DNA of 64,000 nucleotides from Hyphococcus sp. (GCA_021776375.1 JAJFGA010000028.1:1-64000), one strand, 5' to 3'; positions 10,670 through 20,528 are shown, counted from the first letter of the stretch. The notes: a model not told the origin generated them from the sequence alone. Made by a program: numbers and translations.

Positions 10670-11776
10670 ATGCCGGATAATGTCGACGTCCTGTTCGAAC
10701 CGTTTGAGATGGGGGCGTTAAGGCTCGCCAACCGCATCGTCATGGCGCCGATGACGCGTTCGTTCTCGCCGGGCAATGTTCCGGGCGAGGATGTCGCCGC
10801 CTATTACCGCCGTCGTGCAGAGGGCGGGGTCGGTCTGATCCTCACCGAAGGCGTCTCGACCAACACGACAACGGCCTCAGGCACGCCGAATGTACCCAAT
10901 ATTGTCACCGATGATGCCAAGGCCGGCTGGGCGAGGGTGGTTTCCGGCGTCAAGGCCGCTGGCGGCGTCATTGGCGTTCAGCTGTGGCATGAGGGGGCGT
11001 TTCGCAATCCGGCAAAGACGGCGCATCCCGACACTCCTTCCTGGTCGGCGTCGGGCGTGAAGGTTCCTGGCAAACAGGTTAGCGCGCCGATGAGCGACGT
11101 TGAGATCGAGATCGCAATCACCGAATTTGTTGACGGCGCTGTGGCGGCAAAGGAGATCGGCTTTGATTGCGTGGAGTTTCACGGCGCTCATAGTTATCTG
11201 ATTGACAGTTTCTTTTGGGAAGAGACTAATCTGCGTACCGACAAATGGGGCGGCCCGGATTGGTCTGGCCGCACCGCCTTTGCTGCAGAAATTATCCGCC
11301 GCACCCGGGAACGCGTGGGTGCGGATTTTCCGTTGCTGATCCGGCTGTCGCAGTGGAAGCAACAGGATTTCTCTGCACGGCCGGCAAAATCTCCTGATGA
11401 ATTAGCGCAATGGCTGGCGCCGCTGGTCGATGCCGGGATTGATATTTTCCACTGCTCGCAGCGGCGTTTCTGGGAACCGGAGTTTGAAAACTCCGATCTC
11501 AACTTCGCTGGCTGGACCCAAAAGCTCAGCGGTAAGCCGGCAATTTCTGTCGGCTCGGTCGGGCTCAGTGGCGAATTTACCGCTACCTATGCGGGCGAAG
11601 TCTCGCAGCCCGCCAGCCTTGATGAGCTTATCCGGCGCATGGAAGCGCGGGAGTTTGATCTTATCGCGGTCGGCCGGGCGCTGTTGCAGGACCCTGACTG
11701 GGTGACAAAAATCCGTGACGGGCGAAACGACGAACTGGCGGCATTTTCAAAAGACGCGCTGGCGACGCTTTACTGA
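10670..11776 (+). CDS. NADH:flavin oxidoreductase (Old Yellow Enzyme family)
   Basis: LFEPFEMGALRLANRIVMAPMTRSFS...CVEFHGAHSYLIDSFFW; ATG after ggag. Confidence 0.92.
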   Translation: MPDNVDVLFEPFEMGALRLANRIVMAPMTRSFSPGNVPGEDVAAYYRRRAEGGVGLILTEGVSTNTTTASGTPNVPNIVTDDAKAGWARVVSGVKAAGGVIGVQLWHEGAFRNPAKTAHPDTPSWSASGVKVPGKQVSAPMSDVEIEIAITEFVDGAVAAKEIGFDCVEFHGAHSYLIDSFFWEETNLRTDKWGGPDWSGRTAFAAEIIRRTRERVGADFPLLIRLSQWKQQDFSARPAKSPDELAQWLAPLVDAGIDIFHCSQRRFWEPEFENSDLNFAGWTQKLSGKPAISVGSVGLSGEFTATYAGEVSQPASLDELIRRMEAREFDLIAVGRALLQDPDWVTKIRDGRNDELAAFSKDALATLY

Positions 11777-11804
11777 AATAACTTGTTCTGATCTGGAGAA
11801 TAAA

Positions 11805-12470
11805 ATGATTACGGTTCACCATCTTGAAAATTCACGGTCCCAGCGCGTCCTCTGGCTGCTTGAGGAATTGGGCGCCGACTATGAAATCAAACACTACAAA
11901 CGCGACAAGAAAACCAGCCTCGCACCGGCCGCGTTAAAAAAAGTGCATCCGCTCGGTAAATCGCCAGTCGTGGAACAGAACGGGCAGGTGATCGCCGAGA
12001 CTGGTGCGATTATGGAGTATCTTGTCGAGCAGCATGACGGCGCCTTGGCGCCGGCGTCGGGTGCGCCAAACTATCAACGCTACAAATACTGGATGCATGC
12101 GGCAGAAGGCTCGTTCGCGGCAATCATGGTGACGGCTTTGTTGCTCACCCGCATGGAAACCGCGCCGATGCCGTTTTTTGCCAAACCCATAGCGCGCAAA
12201 CTGACGAAGGGCGTGCGCGACGCCTATCTCGACCACACCATGAAAGGGCTGTTTGATTATGCCGAGGCGACGCTTGGACAATCCGAATGGCTGGCGGGCG
12301 ATGCGTTTTCCGCTGCTGATATCATTATGAGTTTTCCGCTCGAGGGCTTTGCGGCGCGCGGCAATATCGCGCTTTACAAAAATATTTCTGCTTTTTTGGG
12401 CCGTATTCATGCCCGTCCCGCCTATCAGCGAGCGGTGGAAAAGGGCGGCCCTTATGGGCTCATCCGGTAA
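11805..12470 (+). CDS. Glutathione S-transferase family protein
   Basis: MITVHHLENSRSQRVLWLLEELGADYEIKHY...GKSPVVEQNGQVIAETGAIMEYL. Confidence 0.92.
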   Translation: MITVHHLENSRSQRVLWLLEELGADYEIKHYKRDKKTSLAPAALKKVHPLGKSPVVEQNGQVIAETGAIMEYLVEQHDGALAPASGAPNYQRYKYWMHAAEGSFAAIMVTALLLTRMETAPMPFFAKPIARKLTKGVRDAYLDHTMKGLFDYAEATLGQSEWLAGDAFSAADIIMSFPLEGFAARGNIALYKNISAFLGRIHARPAYQRAVEKGGPYGLIR

Positions 12471-12590
12471 CAATGTCGTGTGGCTGCGCCACGCCGGCGC
12501 CATTTTCCGGGCTTTCTTTCGCCTCCGGTGGGGCTTAGCTAAGAGGCCAATAGGGCCAGTCCAGGCGGCCTGATAAATGAGGAATAAGCG

Positions 12591-13370
12591 ATGAGCATCG
12601 CAATGTTTTCGGCGATATCACTGATTTGCATCGACGCGGCGGCGGCGCGGCCGTTGCCGGCGAGCGCGGCGGTCACGCCAATTGTAGTTGCGGTTCAGGC
12701 CGCGGCAGACCCGCAACTCACCACGCCGTCGGCAGGTGAGATTGACCGCGTTATTTTGGCGCCGGCCAGCGAACCGGCTCCGGCCGCAGCGGTCGAGGAG
12801 AACGACGTCGGCCCGCTCGTCTTTGAAGGCGAAAGCGACGATGCGGTGGTGCAGCGTTTTGTCGATTACCTTGAGCAAACCACCACCTTGACGGGCGATT
12901 TCACCCAGATTGCCCCGTCCGGCGCGATCTCGACTGGTCAATTATATCTGCGCCGGCCGGGATTCTTACGGTTTGAATATGATCCGCCGGACCCACTCCT
13001 GATCGTCGCCAATGGCGGCATGGTTTATGTCTATGACGATGCCCTGGAGACGACCGATTCCTATCCCTTAGGTAAAACCCCGCTCAAATTTCTGCTGAGC
13101 CGGAAGCTCAATTTCGATGAAACCACAGTGGTTGACGTTGACCGCGGCGTTAACAATGTCGCGATCACGCTGGCCTCCAAAAAAGACGACACAGAGGGCG
13201 AGTTGACGGTTATCGTCAAAGCACCGGAAATGACGCTGGTCCGCTGGATTGTCCGCGATTTACAAAACGGCATAACCGTCGTCACGATTGATAATGTGAT
13301 CGCAGGCGAGCGTCTCGCCAACCGGCTCTTCCGGCCTCCGGATGCGGGCGGAGCATTCCTTAAAAATTAG
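12591..13370 (+). CDS. lolA: Outer membrane lipoprotein carrier LolA family
   Basis: YLEQTTTLTGDFTQIAPSGAISTGQLYLRRPGFLRFEYDPPDPLLIVANGGMVYVYD. Confidence 0.85.
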   Translation: MSIAMFSAISLICIDAAAARPLPASAAVTPIVVAVQAAADPQLTTPSAGEIDRVILAPASEPAPAAAVEENDVGPLVFEGESDDAVVQRFVDYLEQTTTLTGDFTQIAPSGAISTGQLYLRRPGFLRFEYDPPDPLLIVANGGMVYVYDDALETTDSYPLGKTPLKFLLSRKLNFDETTVVDVDRGVNNVAITLASKKDDTEGELTVIVKAPEMTLVRWIVRDLQNGITVVTIDNVIAGERLANRLFRPPDAGGAFLKN

Positions 13371-13480
13371 CAATGCTACAAATATCGCAGCAATTTGCTG
13401 CTTTTGTTACAGGGTCACAATCAAGCTTTTTTTTAGTTTGCCTATTGAAAACCTTATCAGTGATGCGTTAATGTAACAGT

Positions 13481-13632
13481 ACGCGAAGGGTGTTCTATCA
13501 GGCCAGCGTTGCCCCCCCGCTTGCAGGCCTGAAAGCCAGTCGCGTCGCCGGAATATCCCCTCCCGGCGTAGGCGCAACAGCGCAGCTTGGCGTCCGATCT
13601 TTCTTCAGGGTCGGACGCCTTTTTCTTTTGGG
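13481..13632 (+). ncRNA. Candidate small RNA gene with its own promoter and terminator
   Basis: Sigma70-like TTGAAA (13445) N17 TTAATG (13468); nested self-complementary segments (cgccgg...ccggcg; gttgc...gcaac); strong terminator at 13589-13629; no convincing ORF. Confidence 0.45.
13589..13629 (+). terminator. Rho-independent terminator
   Basis: ggcgtccga-tctttcttcaggg-tcggacgcc followed by tttttctttt. Confidence 0.9.
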
Positions 13633-13672
13633 TGGGCTATGACCCAGGCCAAGCAGCGGAGAACGTGTCGCC

Positions 13673-14269
13673 ATGGACGAAAATGAGCTGGAAGAGCTGG
13701 AGCGTGAGCTGCCTAGCCTGACCGTCCTGACGCGGTTTGCCCGTACGCTGGACCGGATTCCGTGGTTTGCTAACCTCGGTGAACCGCTGACGCCCGGCGC
13801 GCGCGCCGCTGCTGAGGAATATGTCGCTCGGCTGGGGTTTCCCGACGCAGAAGTCGCCATCTTAATCGACTGGGACGATGCAGCGGCGGCGACCGAAAGC
13901 CTCGACTGGCAGAGCCCCGCCTGGGAGGCCGAAGAGATGCAACGCGCCGACCTCACCGGGCGCGCGCTTGAGTGTTTATCGCAAGAGGCGCTGCATATCG
14001 GCATGACGCTGATTGCCGATAAAATCACCGAGCCGGCGCTGGAAGGCATGGAACAGGCGGCGGTGATTTTTGATATTGTCGAGGAGGGCCCGCGCAACAT
14101 CGCGGTCGGTGCGGCGGTTCAGGCGGCTAATGGCGCCGCGCTCGCGCTTCTCGCGGCGACCAATCCCGACTTCGATATTGAAGCGCATCCGTTCGCCGCA
14201 AAATTTCGTCTGTTTGAGTTCGGGCGCTGGCCTGTGGGCGTCACCGGGCTTTCGTTCAACCTGTTTTAA
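13673..14269 (+). CDS. Conserved hypothetical protein
   Basis: MDENELEELERELPSLTVLTRFARTLDRIPWF...; coding-like composition, no family recognised. Confidence 0.7.
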   Translation: MDENELEELERELPSLTVLTRFARTLDRIPWFANLGEPLTPGARAAAEEYVARLGFPDAEVAILIDWDDAAAATESLDWQSPAWEAEEMQRADLTGRALECLSQEALHIGMTLIADKITEPALEGMEQAAVIFDIVEEGPRNIAVGAAVQAANGAALALLAATNPDFDIEAHPFAAKFRLFEFGRWPVGVTGLSFNLF

Positions 14270-15023
14270 AATCAAGCCCAGCCGCGACCAGCAAATAGAC
14301 AGCGATCAGTGTCAGGATCATTTTAAAACCTCGGTCAAAGTGGGCTTCCGGCATCCGTCTTAGATAATGCGTGCCGATCACCGTGCCGGCAAAGCCCGAC
14401 AGAAGGATTGCAGCAATCAGCGCCGCCCATTGGCCAAAGGCAAAGCCGAGCGCGCCGAATACGATAATTTTGATACCGTGCTGGGCGACCATGCAGGCGG
14501 CATGGGTGGCGACGCGGCCGAGCCGGTCCAGCCTGGTCGCCGACAGCATGGTTGCGGCAATCGGGCCGGTGGCCCCAAAAAACATGGTGAGAAATGCGCC
14601 GACCGCGCCGGTTGCGAAAAAGGTTTTCACGCCGGGCGAGAAGCTTTTTGGGCGCGGCCCCCAGACAGTGTAAAGGATGAAGGCGGCAACGCCTGCGCGC
14701 AGCGCCCAGACCGGCATTTCCACAGCAAGCCGACCGCCAAGCCCAGCGCCTAGAAGCCCGCCAGCGGTAAACCATAAAACAATAGGCCACACCACGTCGC
14801 GGCGTTGTAGGTAGAAGCGTCCAGCGTTTGAGCCGAGCTGAGCAGCGCCGTGCACCGGCACCACGGCAGTGGCGGGAAAAATCGCGCTCATCACCGCAAG
14901 CAGCGCAAGCCCGCCGCCAAGACCGAAAGCAGCCGTAAGGGCGGCAGTAAAAAACGCCGCAACGATTGCGCCAAGCGCCGCCCATAGGGGCAATCCTTCG
15001 GGCAAGAGGGTGATGAGATCCAT
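14256..15023 (-). CDS. TauE/SafE family sulfite exporter-like membrane protein
   Basis: AAFFTAALTAAFGLGGGLALLAVMSAIFPATAVVPVHGAAQLGSNAGR. Confidence 0.88.
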   Translation of the reverse strand: MDLITLLPEGLPLWAALGAIVAAFFTAALTAAFGLGGGLALLAVMSAIFPATAVVPVHGAAQLGSNAGRFYLQRRDVVWPIVLWFTAGGLLGAGLGGRLAVEMPVWALRAGVAAFILYTVWGPRPKSFSPGVKTFFATGAVGAFLTMFFGATGPIAATMLSATRLDRLGRVATHAACMVAQHGIKIIVFGALGFAFGQWAALIAAILLSGFAGTVIGTHYLRRMPEAHFDRGFKMILTLIAVYLLVAAGLDFKTG

Positions 15024-15145
15024 GCAACGCTTGATATAGGCGGTTGGCCGCCACGGCAAATAAGCTGGCTTGACGACCTTGCATTCGGCGCATAGCCATA
15101 GAGCCTCGCTCCGCCGCCACGGTTCGCCCTCAACCAGAGTTCTCC

Positions 15146-15949
15146 ATGAAAATCACCACCTGGAACATTAATTCCGTCCGCCTACGTATTGATCTTGTGA
15201 CACAGTTTTTAAAACAACAGGCGCCGGATGTGTTGTGTCTGCAGGAAATCAAATGCGTTGAAGACGCCTTCCCGTCCAAGGCGTTTCGCGATGCCGGTTA
15301 TGAACATATCGCCGTTTCCGGTCAGAAGGGATATCATGGCGTCGCGATTGCCTCGCGCCTGCCGCTCAAGAAAATTGAAAAGCGTGAGTTTTGCGGCAAG
15401 GAAGACGCCCGCCATATTGCCGCCAGCCTGCCGGGCGGCGTGCGCATCCATAATTTCTATGTCCCGGCCGGCGGTGATGTCCCTGACCCGAAGAAGAACG
15501 ACAAATTCGCCCATAAGCTCGATTTTATGGATGAAATGCGGGGCTGGTTTTCAGAATTGGGCCCGCGTTCAAAGTCTATTCTGGTCGGTGATTTGAATGT
15601 TGCGCCAACCGAAAACGATGTCTGGTCGCACAAGCAATTGTTGAAAATCGTCTCGCACACGCCGGTCGAGGTCGAGCTGTTGAACGCTGTCATCGCCTCA
15701 CATGGCTGGCTTGATGTCGCGCGCGCACTCGTTCCTGAGCCGGAAAAACTCTACACTTGGTGGTCCTACCGGGCGAAAGATTGGCGCCAATCCAATCGCG
15801 GTCGTCGCCTTGACCATATCTGGGTGAGCCCGACGCTCAAAAAACCAGCGCTCGATGGCGGACGTAAAGCCTATCAAATCCATGATGACGCACGCGGATG
15901 GGAGCGGCCTTCCGATCATGCGCCCGTGTCACTGACGCTAGATATATAG
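15146..15949 (+). CDS. xth: Exodeoxyribonuclease III
   Basis: MKITTWNINSVRLRIDLVTQFLKQQAPDVLCLQEIKC...DLNVAPTENDVW...RLDHIWVSPTL...SDHAPVSLTL. Confidence 0.95.
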   Translation: MKITTWNINSVRLRIDLVTQFLKQQAPDVLCLQEIKCVEDAFPSKAFRDAGYEHIAVSGQKGYHGVAIASRLPLKKIEKREFCGKEDARHIAASLPGGVRIHNFYVPAGGDVPDPKKNDKFAHKLDFMDEMRGWFSELGPRSKSILVGDLNVAPTENDVWSHKQLLKIVSHTPVEVELLNAVIASHGWLDVARALVPEPEKLYTWWSYRAKDWRQSNRGRRLDHIWVSPTLKKPALDGGRKAYQIHDDARGWERPSDHAPVSLTLDI

Positions 15950-17053
15950 ATGCGGCGCAAGCGCCGTCATTAGTGCGTCAATATCGCTTTCATCATTATA
16001 AAGATGAACTGAAAGCCGAACCACGCCCTGCCTTGTGTCGTGAATGACGCCGGCATCCGCCAGGTCCGCCGCAGCCGCATCATAATCACGCACGTTGATC
16101 AGAACGCCAGAGCCGCGTGCGCCCTCGGTCATCATCGATTGCACTGCGCTGTCCGGCAGGCCGTCAAACAGCCGCGACAATAGCGCCTGATTATGCGCGT
16201 AGATTGCATCAACGCCGTGTGCGCCGATAATCTCAAAGCCAGCCAGCGCGCCAGCGGCAGGCGCGATCGAGGGCGTGCCGCCAGTATAGCGGGCTGCGCC
16301 TTTGGCATATTCAAAATGGCGGATATCCAATTCGAACGGGTCTTCATGGGAAAACCATCCGACATCCATCGGCGCGCATTGTGCAGCGGTGTCGTCTCGC
16401 ACCCATAAGAATGCAGCGCCTGGCCCGCCGCAGAGATATTTTAGCGACGTACCGACGGCAAAATCAGGAGCCCATTCATTCAGTCGCACCGGCACGGCGC
16501 CGGCCGCCTGGGCGACGTCGAGGAGCGAGAAAACGCCCGCCTCGCGGGCGCGGCGGGCGATTTCCCCAGCCGGCGCCATGACGCTGGAGTTGGAATAGAC
16601 CCGTGTGGCCGCCACCAGCTGAACATCGTCTTCGAATGCCGGCGCCCATGCATCCGGGTCGGCAAGGCGCATCCCGCCGGGCAGGAACACCAGCTCATAG
16701 CCAATCCGCTGCGCCTGGGCGAGGGCGAAGCCGACGGTCGGAAAATCATCTTCACTGAGAACAATTTTCGTTCGTCCCGTTCGTTCGGGAAGCGAGAACA
16801 GGATTTTAGAAATCCCACTCGTGACATTACTCTGTAGGCAGATGTCGTGCGCTTCGGCGCCAATCAGTGGCGCGAGGCCAGCGCGCGCAAGCGCCAGGGT
16901 TTCAAACCAGGCATCCCAGACGCCGGCGCCCTCGCGCCGCCATGGGCTTGCAAAGCTCCGCGCCATCGCCGCATCCATGGTTTTTGGCTGCGCGCCGACA
17001 GAATGCGACAGGAAATAATGCTTGCCCGGCAAGTGAAATTTATCGCGGTCCAT
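15938..17053 (-). CDS. Aminotransferase class V-fold / kynureninase-like PLP enzyme
   Basis: KHYFLSHSVGAQPKTMDAAM...CLQSNVTSGISKILFSLP...LLDVAQAAGAVPVRLNEWAPDFAVGTSLKYLCGGPGAAFLWV. Confidence 0.85.
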   Translation of the reverse strand: MDRDKFHLPGKHYFLSHSVGAQPKTMDAAMARSFASPWRREGAGVWDAWFETLALARAGLAPLIGAEAHDICLQSNVTSGISKILFSLPERTGRTKIVLSEDDFPTVGFALAQAQRIGYELVFLPGGMRLADPDAWAPAFEDDVQLVAATRVYSNSSVMAPAGEIARRAREAGVFSLLDVAQAAGAVPVRLNEWAPDFAVGTSLKYLCGGPGAAFLWVRDDTAAQCAPMDVGWFSHEDPFELDIRHFEYAKGAARYTGGTPSIAPAAGALAGFEIIGAHGVDAIYAHNQALLSRLFDGLPDSAVQSMMTEGARGSGVLINVRDYDAAAADLADAGVIHDTRQGVVRLSVHLYNDESDIDALMTALAPHLYI

Positions 17054-17056
17054 GGG

Positions 17057-17557
17057 TTACCCGGAAAGTTTGCGTAATTCGTCGCGCGTCACCGCCCCTG
17101 GCACCACCACCACCGGTATCGGTCGCACGCCAAGATAGGCAGGGTTTTGCGCCAGCGCCGAGACCAGAGGGCCGGGGCCGCTAGTCTCGGTGGAGGCGCC
17201 GAGAAATAAGAATGCGATCTGTGGGTCTTCTTCAATCAACTTGCCGATTTCCTCAACGACGACGCCTTCGCGGATGATCTCTTCCGGGGCCTCGCCGGTT
17301 TGGGCTTTCACTTCGGCGGCAAATTCATGCAGCAACGCTTCGGCATTTTCATACGCTTCAGCGCGCATCGTCTCCGCGACCGTCGCCCAATGGCCAAATT
17401 CCGGCGGTTCGACCACATGCAACAGGGTCACGCGGGCGGTGGAGCGTTTGGCGCGGCGTCCGGAGAAAAATGCCGCCAGCCGTGCTTCGGGACAATCGGA
17501 GGCAATCACCAGAAATTTGATCCGGTCGTCGGCGCTGTTTTTTTCGGTCTCGCTCAT
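17057..17557 (-). CDS. Universal stress protein family
   Basis: DDRIKFLVIASDCPEARLAAFFSGRRAKRSTARVTLLHVVEPPEFGHW...FLFLGASTE. Confidence 0.8.
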   Translation of the reverse strand: MSETEKNSADDRIKFLVIASDCPEARLAAFFSGRRAKRSTARVTLLHVVEPPEFGHWATVAETMRAEAYENAEALLHEFAAEVKAQTGEAPEEIIREGVVVEEIGKLIEEDPQIAFLFLGASTETSGPGPLVSALAQNPAYLGVRPIPVVVVPGAVTRDELRKLSG

Positions 17558-17633
17558 GGCGGTACAATGCAATGAAACGCCGGCTCGCGTCTACTTGGCC
17601 AGGAAGGCCTTGGGCGCGGCGGAAAATGCGGGG

Positions 17634-17668
17634 AAAAGAAAACGCCGCCGGCGCTGGGCCGGCGGCGT
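17634..17668 (-). terminator. Terminator of the MarR-family gene
   Basis: cgccgccggc-gctgg-gccggcggcg; minus strand continues into gttttctttt. Confidence 0.75.
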
Positions 17669-17696
17669 TAAGAATTAAACGTTTAGCTTAACTATC

Positions 17697-18251
17697 TTAG
17701 CGGCGCTTAGTCCGGCGTTTGGCTTTACGTTTTACAGCTTTTTTCGCGGTTTTACGTTTTACGGTTTTCTTCGCCGCTTTACGTTTTGTGGCGCGTTTTT
17801 TGGGTGCGGCAGCCGCTGATTCCATGCTGTCGAGCGCATCGGCGTAAGCTTTGAGCGCTTTCATGAAGCCGGCCTGCTGGGTTTTAGGCAGGACCGACAG
17901 AACGGCGCGGTCAGATTTGTTGACCTTGGCGTCGGCTGATTTGAGGATGCGCTTGCCGGCGGCAGAGATGCTGACCGCGTTGGCTCTGGCGTCTTCTTTG
18001 GTGCGTTTGCGCGTCAACAGGCCTTTTTTGATCATCCGTGCGATCATGTCGGCCAGCGTCGAGCGGTCGATGCCGGTGTGGCGCACGAGATCCGTCTGGC
18101 TCAACCCTTCGTTCTTGGCGACAACGCTCAGAACTTCAAACTGACGCGGCGTCGGGCCGGTTGAACCAACTTCTTTTGAATAAAGGTCGTGTGCATATTG
18201 CTGGGCGCGGCGTAATAGGTGGCCTGGTGAAGTCTTAAGCGAATAAGCCAT
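17697..18251 (-). CDS. MarR family winged-helix regulator with Lys/Arg/Ala-rich histone-H1-like C-terminal tail
   Basis: PTPRQFEVLSVVAKNEGLSQTDLVRHTGIDRSTLADMIARMIKKGLLTRKRTKEDARANAVSI; tail PKKRATKRKAAKKTVKRKTAKKAVKRKAKRRTKRR. Confidence 0.88.
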   Translation of the reverse strand: MAYSLKTSPGHLLRRAQQYAHDLYSKEVGSTGPTPRQFEVLSVVAKNEGLSQTDLVRHTGIDRSTLADMIARMIKKGLLTRKRTKEDARANAVSISAAGKRILKSADAKVNKSDRAVLSVLPKTQQAGFMKALKAYADALDSMESAAAAPKKRATKRKAAKKTVKRKTAKKAVKRKAKRRTKRR

Positions 18252-18348
18252 GAATTTCTCCGTGTTTCGGCTGTATAGGAAATATCTCGAATGGGTTCAA
18301 TTTGTGCGCTGCAATCTGAATATTCGAAAACGTTGCGTCACCCTCAGC

Positions 18349-18408
18349 GTCATGAGACTGAATGTCGTTAGGCTGAATACCATAAGACTGGGCGTCATTA
18401 GAACTATT
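18349..18408. repeat. Four degenerate 15-bp tandem repeats upstream of the MarR gene
   Basis: gtcatgagactgaat / gtcgttaggctgaat / accataagactgggc / gtcattagaactatt. Confidence 0.65.
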
Positions 18409-18608
18409 CCAGAAGAAATGCAAAATTACACCTGACGCGGACGGTTTGAACCGTGCATGTACATAGTGGATTGAAAGTTGTCCGTCATTGGCAAAATTGC
18501 CGCACCAGATCACAAAATGGCGAGTTTAAGCTTTGGGCGGATAATCAGCAGACGTGTGATCGTGCGTTTGGGTTACGTAAAGTTAAAAATCGGGGACGGC
18601 GTCGGGCG

Positions 18609-19322
18609 TTAGTTTTCCCCAGCAGAGTTTTCGCTCGGTTCTTCAGCGGCGTTTTCATCAGGCATATATTGGGCGATCAGCGACGCCTGAAATCCGGTGA
18701 AGACCAGGCTGGCGGCGGTGAATCCGAATATTTTCAGATTGACCCAATGTTTTTCCCCAGAACAGCCCGCCCCGCCAGTGAGGTCGCAATCGCGCATGAA
18801 ATAGCGCCAGGCAATCTCGTTGGCGATGGCGAGGACTGCAAAAAACACCGCATAACGTTTTGTCAGCGTGCGCCAGGCGCCGTCCGGCAGATGCAGGGTG
18901 CCGTCAAAGACAATTTTGAGGAAATTACGGTCGGCAATCATGCCGCCGGCCAGGGTCGAGGCGAACAGCATGTAAATAATCGTAGGTTTCATGTAAAAGA
19001 ACATCTTGTTGTGCAAGATCAGCGTCAGACTGCCGAGGACGCCGACAATGACGCCGGTGACCAGCAGCATCGGCGCCACACGGCGCTCCTTCCAAACCGA
19101 ATAGACGAAGGCGGCCAGGTAGGCCGGTAGAAACAGCCCGACCGCGAGATACATTTCCTCGCCCTCGGAGATCGACCAGCCTTGACCGACCAGCCCGCCG
19201 ATCAGGGGGGCGAGACGGCCGCCGAAAAAATAGGCGATCATGAACACTGCGAGCGGGCCCATATCGACAGCGAATTTGGCGCCGCCGGAAAGCCGTAGCT
19301 CAGGGGTTTTTGTCTCGTTCAT
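18609..19322 (-). CDS. yciB: Inner membrane-spanning septation protein (YciB/IspZ)
   Basis: KFAVDMGPLAVFMIAYFFGGRLA...LHNKMFFYMKPTIIYMLFASTLAGG...WRTLTKRYAVFFAVLAIANEIAWR. Confidence 0.93.
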   Translation of the reverse strand: MNETKTPELRLSGGAKFAVDMGPLAVFMIAYFFGGRLAPLIGGLVGQGWSISEGEEMYLAVGLFLPAYLAAFVYSVWKERRVAPMLLVTGVIVGVLGSLTLILHNKMFFYMKPTIIYMLFASTLAGGMIADRNFLKIVFDGTLHLPDGAWRTLTKRYAVFFAVLAIANEIAWRYFMRDCDLTGGAGCSGEKHWVNLKIFGFTAASLVFTGFQASLIAQYMPDENAAEEPSENSAGEN

Positions 19323-19358
19323 GCAACGCTCCTCGGGGGCTGGGAAATCTAATCTGGA

Positions 19359-20528
19359 TTAATCGACCGCGCCGGCAAGCGCGCGGGCAAAACTTTCGGC
19401 GTGGAAGGTTTGTAAATCGTCAACACTTTCGCCGACGCCGATAAAGTGTATCGGCAGTACAAATTTGTCGCCTAGCGCAACCAGGACGCCGCCCCTGGCG
19501 GTGCCGTCAAGCTTGGTCATGACCAGACCGGTGACGCCGGCGATATCAGAAAATGCGGCCGCCTGACTAATTGCGTTCTGGCCGACGGTGGCGTCAAGCA
19601 CAAGAATGACGTCATGTGGCGCGGTTGCATCGAGCTTTTTCAGGACGCGCACAATTTTCGCAAGCTCGTCCATCAATGCGGATTTGTTTTGTAACCGGCC
19701 GGCAGTGTCGATGAATAAAACATCGGCGTTGGCGGCTTTTGCTTCTTTCACGGCGTCAAAGGCAAGGCCTGCCGCATCTGCACCAACCTCGCGCGCGATC
19801 ACAGGCGCGCCGGTGCGTTCGCCCCAGACGGACAGCTGCTCTATGGCGGCGGCGCGGAAGGTGTCGCCAGCCGCCAGCATCACCGACAGGCCGTCATCTT
19901 TAAATTTCTGCGCCAGCTTGCCGATGGTGGTGGTCTTCCCGGAACCGTTGACGCCGATCATCAAGATCACGTGCGGCCGGTTCTCGGCGTTGATCAGAAG
20001 CGGTTTTTCGAGCGGCTCAAGCGTTGCCGCGACCTCGCCGGCTAGAGTTTCGCGAACTTCCGCATCGGTAATTTCCTTGTCGAATTTGTCCTGCGCCAGA
20101 CTATCGGTAATACGCTCAGCGGCGGCGACGCCGAGATCGGCGGTGATCAGGAGTTCTTCAAGCTCATCCAGCGTTTCCTGGTCAAGCTTGCGCTTGGTGA
20201 AAATGCCGGCGACCCCGTCGGAAATTCGCGATGATGATTTGGAAAGCCCTTGGCTAAGCCGCGACAGCCAGCCCGGATTGTTTTTCTCGGTCGGCTCTGG
20301 GGGCGACGTCGGGGTCGCGGGTTCATCGTCTGATGCGGGCTCGACGATTTCAGTTAGAGGCGCCGGCGTCGCGGTCGGTTCGGGGGCGGCATTTTGCGGC
20401 GGCGCTATGGCCTCCGGTGCGCCATCATCGGCGGTGGGCGCATCTTCCTGCGCAGATTGTTGTTCCAGCGCCGTATCATCGGGCGGCTTTTTTTTGCTGA
20501 ACAGGCCGGAGAGGAAATTCTTCGCCAC
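19359..20528 (-). CDS. ftsY: Signal recognition particle receptor FtsY
   Basis: VILMIGVNGSGKTTTIGKLAQKF...AGDTFRAAAIEQLSVW...DTAGRLQNKSALMDELAKI...MTKLDGTARGG. Confidence 0.97.
   Translation of the reverse strand: MAKNFLSGLFSKKKPPDDTALEQQSAQEDAPTADDGAPEAIAPPQNAAPEPTATPAPLTEIVEPASDDEPATPTSPPEPTEKNNPGWLSRLSQGLSKSSSRISDGVAGIFTKRKLDQETLDELEELLITADLGVAAAERITDSLAQDKFDKEITDAEVRETLAGEVAATLEPLEKPLLINAENRPHVILMIGVNGSGKTTTIGKLAQKFKDDGLSVMLAAGDTFRAAAIEQLSVWGERTGAPVIAREVGADAAGLAFDAVKEAKAANADVLFIDTAGRLQNKSALMDELAKIVRVLKKLDATAPHDVILVLDATVGQNAISQAAAFSDIAGVTGLVMTKLDGTARGGVLVALGDKFVLPIHFIGVGESVDDLQTFHAESFARALAGAVD

Noticed and set aside
14335-15120. 261-aa minus-strand ORF
   Set aside because: Alternate frame of the TauE/SafE gene; Arg/Cys-rich shadow translation
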